This document shows, one piece after another, positions 37,329 to 47,016 of a stretch of 64,000 nucleotides of DNA (positions are counted from its first letter, which is position 1; each line of letters starts with the position of its first letter). A program made the position numbers and the translations under genes. Below the pieces are notes generated by a model. It had not been told where the DNA came from and ran no database searches. It saw nothing but the letters and a program-made list of their open reading frames with translations. This stretch comes from Paenibacillus sp. MAHUQ-63 (GTDB lineage: Bacteria; Bacillota; Bacilli; Paenibacillales; NBRC-103111): the NCBI RefSeq assembly GCF_028765165.1, contig NZ_JARADB010000001.1:806001-870000 (forward strand). The letters run 5' to 3'.

Positions 37329-39386
37329 CTAATAAATCTTTCTTCCCAAAGCATCGGCAATGCCGCTTTTACGGAAGAAATAGGTGTTAATCATGTCGCG
37401 CCACTCCCGAGCATGCGAAGCCTGCTCCGCAAGCCGGTCCGCGACCTGCTTGTGCAGCCCCTCGCCCATAAGGCCCTCGAGGCTCGCCCATCTCGCAACC
37501 AGCTGCTCCGCCTGCTGGACTCCCTCGAAATGAGTGTTATAAATATGCTGAATCACCGTTTGGCCGGAATGCAGCACATGCGTATATGGCACGTGATGGA
37601 AGAACAGCAGCAGCTCATCCGGGCAGCTTGCCACCGACTCGTACATGTCGGAGTTCGCCCCTTCGTACTGCGCGGCATACCCTGTACCGGTGGCCTTCGT
37701 CCGGTCGACACCGATGCCATGGCAATCCGCGAAGTGGTACGTGCCCCACTTCGAATATTCATAGCCATCCACGTTCGGTCCGTAGTGATGGTCCGGATTC
37801 ACCATCCAGCCCACGCCGAGCGGCGACGTGTAGGCTTCATAGATGCTCCAGGAATCCATGAGCATACTCAGCACAACGCTGACGAGCTGCTCATTCTCGC
37901 CGAACGTCTGACGAATCCATTCCTCCGCAATCGCTTCTGCGGACAGCTCCGGATTCCACGCCAATCGGCCGTACCCGTACAAGTTCGCCTGCGCCAGCAG
38001 ATGTCCCGTCCAATTCTCATCGTTCCCCATATTGGACACAGCGGCAAAGCCGCTGTACCGGTTGCCATGCAGAGAGCCGTCAACGATCCGTTTAATGCTG
38101 GACCCTTCGCCCTTCGCATACGTCTCGAAGTCCAGCACCTCTTTCCACTGCGGCACGAGGTAGCACAAGTGGCGCTGCTGGCCGGTATATTCCTGGGTGA
38201 TCTGGAATTCGATCATTTGGTTCGTAGTTTCCATAGCTCCGATCAACGGAGACACCGGCTCGCGTACTTGGAAGTCCATCGGGCCGTTCTTCACCTGCAG
38301 AATGACATTGTCCAGGAATCGGCCGTCCAGCGGCTTGAAGTGATCATACGCCGCCCGCGCCCGGTCTGTCGCTCGGTCGCGCCAGTCCTGCTTGCAGTTG
38401 TATACGAAGCAGCGCCAAATAACAATGCCGCCGTACGGTGCCAACGCCTCTGCCAGCATGTTCGAGCCGTCCGCATGATCGCGGTCATACGTGAACGGCC
38501 CCGGCCGATTCTCCGAATCGGCCTTCACCAGGAAGCCGCCGAAGTCCGGAATGGCCGCATACACTTCCGCCGCTTTGCCCTTCCACCATTCGCGCACGGC
38601 AGGGTCCAACGGGTCGGCCGTCGATAAGCCGCCGATTTCGAGCGGACTCGCATAGTTAATGCTCAAAAACAGCTTGATGCCGTACGCGCGGAACACCTCG
38701 GCGACTTTGGCGACATCCGGCAGATACTCCCCGGTTAGAAACATCGTTTCCCATTTATGCACATTCACATTGTTGATGGAAATCGCATTAATCCCGGAGG
38801 AAGCCAGCAGCCTCGCATAATCACGAATCCGCGTCAAATCCGAAGTAATACGGTTATTCTCATAGAAAATCGACTTACCGGCGTAGCCCCGCTCGATACT
38901 CCCATCGATATTATCCCATTGATTGATCATCCGCAGTTGGTTAACCGGATTCTCGACTATGTCCAAGCCGGTCACCGGCTGCCCCGTACTGAACAGACGC
39001 AGCAAATGAAAAGCTCCGTACAAAACGCCGGAAGCCGCGGACGCTCCGATTACGATATGGCCGCCGTCCTCAACCGTCTTAATAGCAAAACCTTCAGGTC
39101 CGACAGCCAAACGGCGTTCTTCCCCGAATGCCGAATCGACAAGCTCATTTCCGCTGCCGAACGTGCCCAAGGCGATAGCCGGATGCCCCTCGGCGTTCGA
39201 CGCCACGGCAATTTCCGTGCCCAATAGCTTTCCGATGCCGCGAGTTAATTCTTCTGCCGCCGTACGAATGACTTCATGCTGTTCCGTACAAACTATACGG
39301 CTGTACAGCGGGAATTGCCCCCCTGACAGGGGAGGATATTCAAGCCAGGCATTATAGCCGGTCTGATTCACATTGCGTTCACTCAT
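37329..39386 (-). CDS. aguA: Alpha-glucuronidase, glycoside hydrolase family 67
   Basis: 685 residues, the usual GH67 length, cytoplasmic (no signal peptide). Removes 4-O-methylglucuronic acid from the end of aldouronates imported from glucuronoxylan. Family-typical active-site strings: [11 protein letters not shown], with the acid Glu near residue 291; the bases are Asp in [11 protein letters not shown] (near 369) and Glu in [11 protein letters not shown] (near 397). Large substrate-lid segment with [20 protein letters not shown]. It follows the Nif3-like gene by 39 bp and shares its operon with the sugar-binding lipoprotein. This enzyme sets the likely substrate of the whole locus. Confidence 0.96.
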   Translation of the reverse strand: MSERNVNQTGYNAWLEYPPLSGGQFPLYSRIVCTEQHEVIRTAAEELTRGIGKLLGTEIAVASNAEGHPAIALGTFGSGNELVDSAFGEERRLAVGPEGFAIKTVEDGGHIVIGASAASGVLYGAFHLLRLFSTGQPVTGLDIVENPVNQLRMINQWDNIDGSIERGYAGKSIFYENNRITSDLTRIRDYARLLASSGINAISINNVNVHKWETMFLTGEYLPDVAKVAEVFRAYGIKLFLSINYASPLEIGGLSTADPLDPAVREWWKGKAAEVYAAIPDFGGFLVKADSENRPGPFTYDRDHADGSNMLAEALAPYGGIVIWRCFVYNCKQDWRDRATDRARAAYDHFKPLDGRFLDNVILQVKNGPMDFQVREPVSPLIGAMETTNQMIEFQITQEYTGQQRHLCYLVPQWKEVLDFETYAKGEGSSIKRIVDGSLHGNRYSGFAAVSNMGNDENWTGHLLAQANLYGYGRLAWNPELSAEAIAEEWIRQTFGENEQLVSVVLSMLMDSWSIYEAYTSPLGVGWMVNPDHHYGPNVDGYEYSKWGTYHFADCHGIGVDRTKATGTGYAAQYEGANSDMYESVASCPDELLLFFHHVPYTHVLHSGQTVIQHIYNTHFEGVQQAEQLVARWASLEGLMGEGLHKQVADRLAEQASHAREWRDMINTYFFRKSGIADALGRKIY

Positions 39387-39425
39387 AACATAATCGTCCT
39401 CTCCAAAGGTATGAAAATAATGCCG

Positions 39426-40223
39426 TTATAACGAATGAAAGACAGGTTGTTCTTCCAAATAATGAACAGGCAAATCCGGGAACCTGGCCGCCAGCCGATC
39501 AGCCAAATAGCGCATACCGGACGCTTCGCTTTCCGCATGCCCCAGCATAATCAGCGCCTTACGCCCCCCTTGCTGCACGGCATCCCGCACATATTCCGGC
39601 GTCTCCCACTCCGGCCCTTCACCCGCGAGAATGACATCGACCCCATCCTGATAGAGGGGAATGGCCATCCCGCCTCCGCCTCTGTAGCCCGCAAGCAGAC
39701 CGACGCGCGTGCAGGTCATGTTCAAATCCCCGGCAACCCGGACGTAAGAGAGGTTCAGCTTGCTTTTGACATACTCGGCCAGCGCTTTCACCGTCATAGC
39801 AGGCACTGCAGCCAATGCTGCGGCCGGTCTGTTCTCCGTTATATGAGGCTGCCATTCCAACGCTTCAATTAAGCCCTCCATAATGCCATCCGGGCGATAC
39901 CGGTGCCAATAATCGTGAAACCGGAAGACGGCAATGCCCGATTGTTCGATCAGCCTAACCTTCTCGAGATACACCGGGTCGTTCGCGAGGAACTGGGTCT
40001 GATCATGATGATGATAAAAAGGAGCTTCATGCGCAATCAGCAAATTCGCCCCTCTCGCAATGGCCTGCCGAATCACCTCATAAGTCGGCATGAAGGCGGT
40101 TGCGATCCCTTTCACTTCAGCAGAAGGGTCCCCGAATTTTAACGTATCTACCGTTACATCCAGCTTTCCGACCGGCTCAATCAAGTGGTCTACGATATCC
40201 TGAATTCGAATCGTCACAGCCAT
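39426..40223 (-). CDS. Nif3-like dinuclear metal-centre protein (DUF34 family)
   Basis: 265 residues from the ATG at 40223 after AAGGAGGAGCGG. Metal-ligand positions typical of Nif3/DUF34 are readable: HEAPFYHHHDQ near residues 66-76 and the late LGHAESEASGMRYLADRL (near 228-245). Members bind two metal ions and their activity is unsettled, with proposed hydrolase or nucleotide-related roles. Here it sits between the sugar-binding lipoprotein and alpha-glucuronidase genes, an unusual operon position that hints at a carbohydrate- or uronate-related job. It is shorter than canonical Bacillus YqfO, lacking the inserted PII-like domain. Confidence 0.8.
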   Translation of the reverse strand: MAVTIRIQDIVDHLIEPVGKLDVTVDTLKFGDPSAEVKGIATAFMPTYEVIRQAIARGANLLIAHEAPFYHHHDQTQFLANDPVYLEKVRLIEQSGIAVFRFHDYWHRYRPDGIMEGLIEALEWQPHITENRPAAALAAVPAMTVKALAEYVKSKLNLSYVRVAGDLNMTCTRVGLLAGYRGGGGMAIPLYQDGVDVILAGEGPEWETPEYVRDAVQQGGRKALIMLGHAESEASGMRYLADRLAARFPDLPVHYLEEQPVFHSL

Positions 40224-40282
40224 CCGCTCCTCCTTATAAAAGGCAAGAGCCGGAACAGGCATGTCCCGGACTCCATTGTGCC

Positions 40283-41599
40283 TTATTTCTCGTAAGCTTG
40301 CGCAGCTACCTTCAATTGTTCGAAGGCTTTCTCCGGCGTTGTTTTCCCGAAGCTGAGCTGATCGCGGATAAGCGGCCAGTCTTTATCGATGTAGTTCGTC
40401 CAGCCCTTCACGCCTGGATTCCACGTTTGGCCGTCTTTCTCCGTCGCGTGCAGGAGAGCCGAACCGATTTTGTCGACATCGCTCATGCTGGATTCCAAGG
40501 AGGCGGCAATCTCTTTGTTAACCGGCAAACCGCGTACCGTAGTCAAAAGTTTCGCAGCTTCCGGATCGTTCACGAACCAATCCACGAATTTCTTGGCTTC
40601 TTCGGCTTTCTTGGATGTCGCAGAAACGCCCAAGTACAACGAAGGCTTCAACCATCCGCCCGCTTCCACGCTGCGCGGCATTGTGACAAGCGCGTACGCG
40701 CCTTTTTTCAAGCTGTCCCAAGAACCATAGTTACTGGAGAAGCCCATGCGGAACAAAATTTTGCCGTTTACCATCAAGTCCATTTTCGGATCAAACTCTT
40801 TGTCCGAGGAGTTCACGTCAGCCGGAGGCACGATTCCCGCTTTGCGGAGCTCCTCGAAATTGCGCGTCCACTCCAGGAAAGAAGCTTGGTCGACATTGAA
40901 TTTACCGTCTGCCGATACGACCATGCCTTTGCCTTTGGCATATTGGTAAGCCGAATAAGCGAAATAATCCCCTGCATAATCTTTTGTGAAGTATTGTCCT
41001 TCCGGCAGCTTCGTTTTCGCTTCTTTGGCAAGGGCGAAGAAGTCATCCCATGTCCAGCCGTTTTGCGGCGCCTTCAGACCAAGCTTGTCCATCGCCGCTT
41101 TGTCATAAATCATCCCGTAAGCAACGGAGCCTAGCGGCATGGCATATTGCTTCCCACCGGCCTGCCCCCCGGACAGCACTTTGGCATCGATCTTCTCCAC
41201 ATTGACACCTGTCAGCGGAGCCAATTGATTGCGGCCTGCCCAATCGGAAATCCAGCCCGGATCCAGCTGCATAATATCAGGCGCGTTATTCGCCGCCGCT
41301 TGTGTGGACAGCTTGTCCAAATAACCGTCAATACCGGAGTACTCGGGCTCGAACGTAACGTTCGGGTGCTTCTCCGTGTACAGCTTCAGTGCGGCAAGCG
41401 TCGCCTCGTGACGAACCGTTGCCCCCCACCACATAATGCGCAGCTTAACCGGCTCATTCGAAGCCGCTGCCGTTGCCGGTGCTGTTGAGTTATTCGGTGC
41501 TGCATTGCTATTTGTATTGCCGCCATTCGCACAGGCTACCAATGATCCTGCTAACGCGGTCGCTAATACGACGCCTAGAGAACGCTTCCATTTCATCAT
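40283..41599 (-). CDS. Extracellular sugar-binding lipoprotein of an ABC importer (family 1)
   Basis: 438 residues. Signal peptide with lipobox LVAC (Cys near 23) then an Asn/Ala/Ser-rich linker; mature part typical of MalE-like binding proteins, with LRIMWWGATVRHEATLAALK at the start and QLDPGWISDWAGR near 130. The ATG at 41599 follows TAGGGGGATTACACACG. Delivers oligosaccharide, probably aldouronate, to the permeases at 33.2-35.0 kb, which have the same promoter element. First gene of the operon with the Nif3-like protein and alpha-glucuronidase. Confidence 0.93.
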   Translation of the reverse strand: MMKWKRSLGVVLATALAGSLVACANGGNTNSNAAPNNSTAPATAAASNEPVKLRIMWWGATVRHEATLAALKLYTEKHPNVTFEPEYSGIDGYLDKLSTQAAANNAPDIMQLDPGWISDWAGRNQLAPLTGVNVEKIDAKVLSGGQAGGKQYAMPLGSVAYGMIYDKAAMDKLGLKAPQNGWTWDDFFALAKEAKTKLPEGQYFTKDYAGDYFAYSAYQYAKGKGMVVSADGKFNVDQASFLEWTRNFEELRKAGIVPPADVNSSDKEFDPKMDLMVNGKILFRMGFSSNYGSWDSLKKGAYALVTMPRSVEAGGWLKPSLYLGVSATSKKAEEAKKFVDWFVNDPEAAKLLTTVRGLPVNKEIAASLESSMSDVDKIGSALLHATEKDGQTWNPGVKGWTNYIDKDWPLIRDQLSFGKTTPEKAFEQLKVAAQAYEK

Positions 41600-41673
41600 C
41601 GTGTGTAATCCCCCTATTTCGTCATTGATGTCTTGCTTACGTCTATAGTACCAATAGCGGGCAGCCGTTTATA

Positions 41674-41710
41674 TAAGAGAGATGCACGATTTATTTTAAA
41701 TTAATCCGAA
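41674..41710 (-). promoter_or_regulatory. Shared 36-bp element, copy upstream of the sugar-binding protein
   Basis: Contains AGAGATGCACGATTTATTTT and ends with AATCCGAA on the plus strand; it matches the copies at 31344-31380 and 35121-35156. It ends 75 bp before the start of the binding-protein gene, in the same orientation as the others. Confidence 0.6.
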
Positions 41711-41864
41711 AATAGTTGTCTTCATTATAGGAAACTCGATGGCCGTATGCAAAATTTATACAAATACATGCAAGTAAATAAAAGGAATTCCAGTCCAAAT
41801 GTGGAATACTAGTATCTATCAAACAGATCGATTCCATTCATACGGTTATAGGAGGATGTAAATC

Positions 41865-42101
41865 ATGAGATCAACAGGGATTGTTAGAAAAGTAGATGAG
41901 TTGGGACGTATTGTCCTGCCGATTGAATTGCGGCGAACACTTCACATCGATATCGGCGATGCCATCGAGGTTTATGTCGACCCGGAGCGCATTACCCTCA
42001 AAAAGTATATGCCCGCATGCGTTTTTTGCGGTAATTTCGAGAATATGACGTATTTCAAAGGTAAAATGGTCTGCAGCTCTTGCATCGATGAAATCGTGTA
42101 A
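41865..42101 (+). CDS. AbrB-family transcriptional regulator with zinc-finger-like tail
   Basis: 78 residues. The N-terminal 45 residues match the AbrB/SpoVT swapped-hairpin DNA-binding domain (STGIVRKVDELGRIVLPIEL). The tail carries CVFCGNFENM and CSSC, two cysteine pairs that could bind zinc, as in a subset of small Bacillales AbrB paralogues. The ATG at 41865 follows AGGAGGATGTAAATC. Followed by a strong terminator. Regulates transition-state or sporulation genes in known relatives; target here unknown. Confidence 0.92.
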   Translation: MRSTGIVRKVDELGRIVLPIELRRTLHIDIGDAIEVYVDPERITLKKYMPACVFCGNFENMTYFKGKMVCSSCIDEIV

Positions 42102-42107
42102 ATTCAT

Positions 42108-42162
42108 AAAAGCCTCCGAACACGATGCCGGCTCCCGCCGGCGCTCAGGTTCAGAGGCTTTT
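42108..42162. terminator. Bidirectional terminator after the AbrB-like gene
   Basis: AAAAGCCTC and GAGGCTTTT arms around an inner GCCGGC/GCCGGC hairpin, between convergent genes. Confidence 0.85.
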
Positions 42163-42167
42163 CGCTA

Positions 42168-45100
42168 TTATTTCACGTCGATATGAACTTGATGAGGCCT
42201 GTAAACGGCTGTCAAAGCGCCTTCGCTATCTGCCGCAAACATCACGGTCCGTTCCGCTTCCAGCTCGAATGTATAGATTCGGCCCGTGTCGGGATCCTTC
42301 ACTTCAAGCTCCGTATCTGCGCTATACTCCGAGACGAAAATGTATAAGGCACCCTGGTGAAAGTTTAGCTTGCGCCCATAAATGCCCGGCAGCTCTCCGC
42401 CTTTCAGCCAGCTCAATTCCTCTTTCACGCCCGCTTCCGCAAGCGCATATTGATAGAGCGCTTCAAGCGATGCGCTTCGTTCATTCAATTCAACCGGCAG
42501 CGGACACCAGATGAGCTGCCCTTTGCCAAGCGCATAACGGGTTACTTCATTAGACCGGGTGCTTCCGCCGCCAACGGGGATTTCTTTGTTCACCTGGGCA
42601 ATGCGCGCCCCGCCGAACGAAACCGGATGCAGCTTGCCGTCCAGCAGCATCATCTCTTCCCGCAGCACGTTGCTGAGTACCGTCTCCCCCACAATATCCG
42701 CTAAGCGCGTCACCGGCGTCCAGTATTCGTTAAGACCGAGAGGACCTGTGAACAACAGCGTTCCGCCATTCTCGCGCACATGCCCGGTCAGCTTCGCCAA
42801 GGCCTCGTCGCTAAAATTGTGAGCGCTTGGGACGATAATCAGCTTAGGATGATCTTGCTCCAACGCGTCCAAGTGATATTCCCCCATGCCGCGGAAAGGT
42901 ACGTTGAGCGCATACGCAAGCGTACGCGTCAGCTTGGCTGTCGCCTCCCCGGCCAGCTTTCTCGTAGAGAAATCGTTGGCATACGGGAATACCGCTACGA
43001 CCTCCTCCAGCTTCCGCCCCTTGAACAGATCGCGAATGCCGCCCATGAAAGCGCCGAAATCGTAAGAGACGTCGGCCTCCGGCTTCTCAGTGCCGTCCGC
43101 CCGCAGCGCTCCGATATGCGATTCATTAATATTGTTCATATAGAAATTAATATTCCATATCCATTGCACGGCGCCCGCTCCGCCCGTAGAGAACGCATAT
43201 GCATATTTCCGCTCCAAAATGTTACGCAGCTCCAGCTCCGATCGCTTGGCGCGGCCGTCGGCCGTTTCGACGTACATGATGCCCGTTTCTTGAATGAGAC
43301 TCGGCTTGTTGGGCGCTTTGCCGAAAATGCCGTCCCAGACGAGCTGATCCATCAGCCACCAGGTATGTACCGTCGTATAGTCCACCGCTTCCTCATAGAA
43401 GAACGGCGACGGGCGCTGAGCCCCCAACCCTTCATCCTGGCCGACGGTGGCCAGATGCGCCGGATTGATGCTGCGGATCGTCGAAATCAGCTCCCGCGCC
43501 CAGCGATTATGCATATCCATCGTGAAATACGTGTAATCGAGCCACGGCCCGCCCTTTTTCTCCAGCGTTTCCGTCGTTTTCATGTTCATTTCGGCAGCGT
43601 CCGGCAAGCGCGCGCTTCGGAAATCCGGCAGCTCGTCCGGCGTCATATTCCAGTGCTCCTGCAGCTTGCGGATATCGCCATGGCGGTTCTCCAGCCAGAC
43701 AGCGAAAGCCTCCTGCTCGAACCGGTCATGCGCGGATTGCGGGCCGGCGAACGGCTTCTGCGGATTAAACATCGAAGGCTCATTGATCAAATCCCAATGG
43801 ACATTCGTCGTTTCCTTATGCCGTGAGACGATCGAGGAAATAAACCGTTTCTGGGCTTCCACACTGCGCGGATCCAGGTAGGGATTCACCCCTTCCCACA
43901 GCTCAGGCGTGAAGGCGAAGAAGTTGAACGTGACTTCCATTCCATGCCTTTTGCATGTGAGAATGAAAGCGTCTATGGCACGCAGCACCTCTTCGTAAGG
44001 ATGCCCGTCGATGAACATGACCTGCCGCCAAGCCGACCAGATCCCTGTCCGCAGCAAATTGATGCCCGCCTTGGCCATCTGCGCAATATCCCGGTCCCAG
44101 ACGGCAACATTCGGCATGAACAGAAACTTCCTCGCGACATCGCTCGTCATGTAAGTCATGCCGACGATCGGAAGCGGACGCCCGTCCTTGATGAAATAAT
44201 CGCGATCACAAGTAAGCGGCGTACCTTGGCGGAGCAATTCGCCATCGTTGCCCCAGAAGCCTTGCTGCAGCGCACGCGTTTCGCCCGTATTGGAAGCAGC
44301 CGTGCAGACAGCCGTGTAATAGCCTGGCTCCAGATCTGCCGGTACATTGAGCTTCCGGTAGGTCAATTCGCGAGAAGCGTCCATGGCAAAGCTTGTCGAC
44401 CATAGCGGCTCCGAAGCCCCGTCCTTCTTCACGGTCACTGAGAATGTCCACGAGGTATTATCCGATATACGGTTTTCCCGGCGATTCGGCAGCGTTTGCA
44501 ATTGCACCGTCAGCGCAGCGCGATCGCCAGGGTCGTAGCAAGCATAGTTCGGCTTGAACCATATTTCGGTTACGCCCCGCGCCGTGAAGGCAGCCAACTC
44601 CGTCAGCAGCTCCGCGCCGCCTTGCGACCAGAAGTGGCCGTTCGTCACGAGGTTGGCGAAAATCCAGCGGCCTCCCGCGAAATCCCCCTTCGTATTCTCC
44701 AGAAGCACGACCGGCGCCGCCACCTCACGGCCTTCCGGGGAGATGCCTTTCAACAGCGGCAGAAGGTGCGCATCCATCGGACCGCTGGAGCCGATCTGCC
44801 CCGGATGATCATCCGAGCGCGTAACGTGCAAGGCCATACCGACCGTCGGCTGGATGCTGAACAGCCCTTCCTTGCCCGCAAGTAGCGGCAGTTCCGGATG
44901 AGCGGCATAGCGCGCGATCGGAGCCGGATCGACGGTGAGCACCTCATGAATTTGCAAGAGCTGGTGATAAGCCGTCTGCTCCGTCTCCTCGATCCAGCCG
45001 GTGCCGCTCAAGTACACAGGCGTGCGGAACGGTGCGCTCCCGATATGGATCAGCCCTTTGCCCTCCTTCACATGCGCCATGAGCGCTCCCCATGCCGCTT

Positions 45101-45278
45101 TGGGGAAATAGCGGCCATGCAGATGCAGCAGCGTATCCGCTCCTTGCCGCAAAGCCGCTTCAAGCTCCTCCGCCCCAACGATGCGGCCGGCTTGCCGAAG
45201 TGCCTGCAAGCTGTCGCTGTCCGGCCGGGTTCCTTCATACGGAAATCCGGCATCGTAGAAAATAAGACACGTACTCAT
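42168..45278 (-). CDS. Large beta-galactosidase-like glycoside hydrolase (clan GH-A)
   Basis: About 1036 residues from the ATG at 45278 (TTGGAGG nine bases upstream; the in-frame TTG at 45287 has no space for a site). The central TIM barrel has an acid/base motif WDLINEPSMF (near 487) and a probable nucleophile Glu in SLIQETGIMY (near 665), as in GH2/GH5/GH42 enzymes. N-terminal and C-terminal parts contain beta-galactosidase trimerisation-like folds (LIIVPSAHNFSDEAL near 800). No signal peptide, so it acts on imported sugar. Divergent from a LacI-type regulator, with a palindrome in between. Exact family and substrate not fixed. Confidence 0.8.
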   Translation of the reverse strand: MSTCLIFYDAGFPYEGTRPDSDSLQALRQAGRIVGAEELEAALRQGADTLLHLHGRYFPKAAWGALMAHVKEGKGLIHIGSAPFRTPVYLSGTGWIEETEQTAYHQLLQIHEVLTVDPAPIARYAAHPELPLLAGKEGLFSIQPTVGMALHVTRSDDHPGQIGSSGPMDAHLLPLLKGISPEGREVAAPVVLLENTKGDFAGGRWIFANLVTNGHFWSQGGAELLTELAAFTARGVTEIWFKPNYACYDPGDRAALTVQLQTLPNRRENRISDNTSWTFSVTVKKDGASEPLWSTSFAMDASRELTYRKLNVPADLEPGYYTAVCTAASNTGETRALQQGFWGNDGELLRQGTPLTCDRDYFIKDGRPLPIVGMTYMTSDVARKFLFMPNVAVWDRDIAQMAKAGINLLRTGIWSAWRQVMFIDGHPYEEVLRAIDAFILTCKRHGMEVTFNFFAFTPELWEGVNPYLDPRSVEAQKRFISSIVSRHKETTNVHWDLINEPSMFNPQKPFAGPQSAHDRFEQEAFAVWLENRHGDIRKLQEHWNMTPDELPDFRSARLPDAAEMNMKTTETLEKKGGPWLDYTYFTMDMHNRWARELISTIRSINPAHLATVGQDEGLGAQRPSPFFYEEAVDYTTVHTWWLMDQLVWDGIFGKAPNKPSLIQETGIMYVETADGRAKRSELELRNILERKYAYAFSTGGAGAVQWIWNINFYMNNINESHIGALRADGTEKPEADVSYDFGAFMGGIRDLFKGRKLEEVVAVFPYANDFSTRKLAGEATAKLTRTLAYALNVPFRGMGEYHLDALEQDHPKLIIVPSAHNFSDEALAKLTGHVRENGGTLLFTGPLGLNEYWTPVTRLADIVGETVLSNVLREEMMLLDGKLHPVSFGGARIAQVNKEIPVGGGSTRSNEVTRYALGKGQLIWCPLPVELNERSASLEALYQYALAEAGVKEELSWLKGGELPGIYGRKLNFHQGALYIFVSEYSADTELEVKDPDTGRIYTFELEAERTVMFAADSEGALTAVYRPHQVHIDVK

Positions 45279-45320
45279 ATTGGTCAACCTCCAAAACGAT
45301 AATTTGTTTTTTGTTTGTTT

Positions 45321-45333
45321 TGTTAGCCTAACA
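45321..45333. promoter_or_regulatory. Candidate LacI-type operator
   Basis: TGTTAGCCTAACA is a perfect 6-1-6 palindrome, 43 bp upstream of the glycoside hydrolase gene, in the divergent promoter region shared with the LacI-family gene. A TTGTTAG half-site recurs at 45451-45457. Likely bound by the adjacent regulator. Confidence 0.5.
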
Positions 45334-45501
45334 TATCATTTTCATCCCATACTTTACTGATTCGATGGTGATCCGTCAATTGATTTTTCCAAGAAGTAAG
45401 TTCACTTGCTCAAACATTGACAACTCCCCTCCTATCATCAACAATATAGCTTGTTAGTTTCGTTATGTAATCATCTAAAATTCCCATGGAGCTGGTACGC
45501 T

Positions 45502-46557
45502 TTGAGCAAAAAAGTATCGATGCAGCAAATCGCCGACCGCCTCGGCTTGTCCAAATATACCGTGTCCCAAGCGCTTTCCGGCAAATCCGGTGTCAGCGAA
45601 GAGAACCGGCTGCGAATTCAAGAGACCGCCAAAGCCATGGGCTACCTCATCCAAACGGCCCCGTCTCAGCCGGCCTCTCAATCGGATGCATATGCGCAGC
45701 AATCTCGCGAGCACGGTCATCCTCCTTACATCCTGGTTTGGATTCAAGCTATGTACCAACAGGATAATCCGTTCTGGGGGAAGGTTCTCGCCGGCATCGG
45801 CGCAGCCAGCAAGGAGCTGGGCTACGAGCATCTGATCATTCCCGTTCCGGCGCATCATCAAGAGCATTTGAAGATCCCTTCCTACGTGAATCCCGATCAT
45901 TGCGCAGGTCATTTGCTGGCGGGAACGTTTCCCCCTAGCTCCGTCATCTCGCTCAAGCAAACAGGGATACCGCTCGTCTTAATCGATCATTCCGAACCGC
46001 TGGTGGATGTGGATTGCGTGCTGAATAACAATTTGGATTCCGGCAAAATGGCCTGCCAGCGCCTGTTATCCGCAGGCGCCAGACGGCTCCTGTTCATAGG
46101 CGACGATACATTCGCCGTAAGCTTCAAGGAGCGCTATTGGGGCTGCCGCCATGCGATGGAAGATTTCGCTGCATCGGGCGAGGATTGTTCCTTGAAGAAA
46201 TGGAACGTCCCTTATCACCCTCAGCAAATCGTTCCCTTCCTCGAACGCAAAGCAGCTGCCCTAACCGCTGAGAACCTGCCGGACGGCATCATCTGTGCGA
46301 ACGATCATTTGGCGCTGGAGCTTATGCACATCTTGAGGCGTACCGGTATCAACATCCCAGGTCAAGTGAAAGTTATCGGCATCGACAACATCGAAACTTC
46401 CGCATATGCGCACCCGCCGCTCAGCACCATTGAGCTGGCGAAGGAATCGCTCGGTATCCGGGCCGTGGAAACGCTGCTGTACAGGTTGAAGCATCCGGGG
46501 AGACAGACCGAGAAAATCATCCTCTCCTCGCGTCTCATTGCCCGCGAATCGGGTTAA
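45502..46557 (+). CDS. LacI-family transcriptional regulator
   Basis: 351 residues when started at TTG 45502, ten bases after ATGGAGCTGG; the longer frame from 45451 is less likely because the helix-turn-helix then begins far from the N-terminus. HTH at 5-30 (MQQIADRLGLSKYTVSQALS), hinge, and a periplasmic-binding-like effector domain with ILVWIQAMYQQDNPFWGK and the late DGIICANDHLALE. Presumed repressor of the divergent beta-galactosidase-like gene; effector unknown. Confidence 0.93.
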   Translation: MSKKVSMQQIADRLGLSKYTVSQALSGKSGVSEENRLRIQETAKAMGYLIQTAPSQPASQSDAYAQQSREHGHPPYILVWIQAMYQQDNPFWGKVLAGIGAASKELGYEHLIIPVPAHHQEHLKIPSYVNPDHCAGHLLAGTFPPSSVISLKQTGIPLVLIDHSEPLVDVDCVLNNNLDSGKMACQRLLSAGARRLLFIGDDTFAVSFKERYWGCRHAMEDFAASGEDCSLKKWNVPYHPQQIVPFLERKAAALTAENLPDGIICANDHLALELMHILRRTGINIPGQVKVIGIDNIETSAYAHPPLSTIELAKESLGIRAVETLLYRLKHPGRQTEKIILSSRLIARESG

Positions 46558-46561
46558 AACA

Positions 46562-46608
46562 AATAAGGCGTACAGCCGCGCTCGGATAGAGCCGCTGTAC
46601 GCCTTATT
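46562..46608. terminator. Bidirectional terminator
   Basis: AATAAGGCGTACAGC and GCTGTACGCCTTATT are perfect inverted arms between the convergent LacI-type and small membrane protein genes. Confidence 0.88.
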
Positions 46609-46622
46609 CCTGTATGAAGAGC

Positions 46623-46889
46623 TTACAATCGAGAGAGCAGGATGGAGATAAGAATGCCTGCGATGGAAATCCAAAATAAGTACGAGCGCAGCACCCGCTT
46701 CAGGCTCTTATCCTGACGGTCCATGACCGCTTTCTTCCGGGCGGAGCTGTCGCTCATCTCTCCCTCCATCTCGTCTGTCACTTGCGAGCGCCAATTCACA
46801 AATTGAAAGCCGATGCCGCTGACGACAACGGAAATCATAAGTAAAATCAAAGAACCCATAAATAACTTGTCCGATAAGGACTGCATCAT
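46623..46889 (-). CDS. Small two-TM membrane protein of unknown function
   Basis: 88 residues with two hydrophobic segments (about 10-30 and 68-87) separated by an acidic/basic loop of charged residues (QVTDEMEGEMSDSSARKK). The N-terminus carries a Met-Met start preceded by AGGTTAGATCG. Resembles small DUF3899-like proteins but I could not assign it with confidence. Single gene between two terminators. Confidence 0.6.
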   Translation of the reverse strand: MMQSLSDKLFMGSLILLMISVVVSGIGFQFVNWRSQVTDEMEGEMSDSSARKKAVMDRQDKSLKRVLRSYLFWISIAGILISILLSRL

Positions 46890-46963
46890 CGATCTAACCT
46901 TTCTGCCTTCGCCTCATTTGCTTCTCTATTATACTGCAAATGCGGGCTTGAATACAGAATAAA

Positions 46964-46995
46964 CCCCGGTCCGCGAGTGGCGCGCGAACCGGGGC
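46964..46995 (-). terminator. Terminator of the peroxiredoxin operon
   Basis: CCCCGGT and ACCGGGG arms with inner CGCG pairing, 22 bases after the peroxiredoxin stop in the reading direction. Confidence 0.8.
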
Positions 46996-47016
46996 TTGCT
47001 GCTTCTATCTTTGAAC

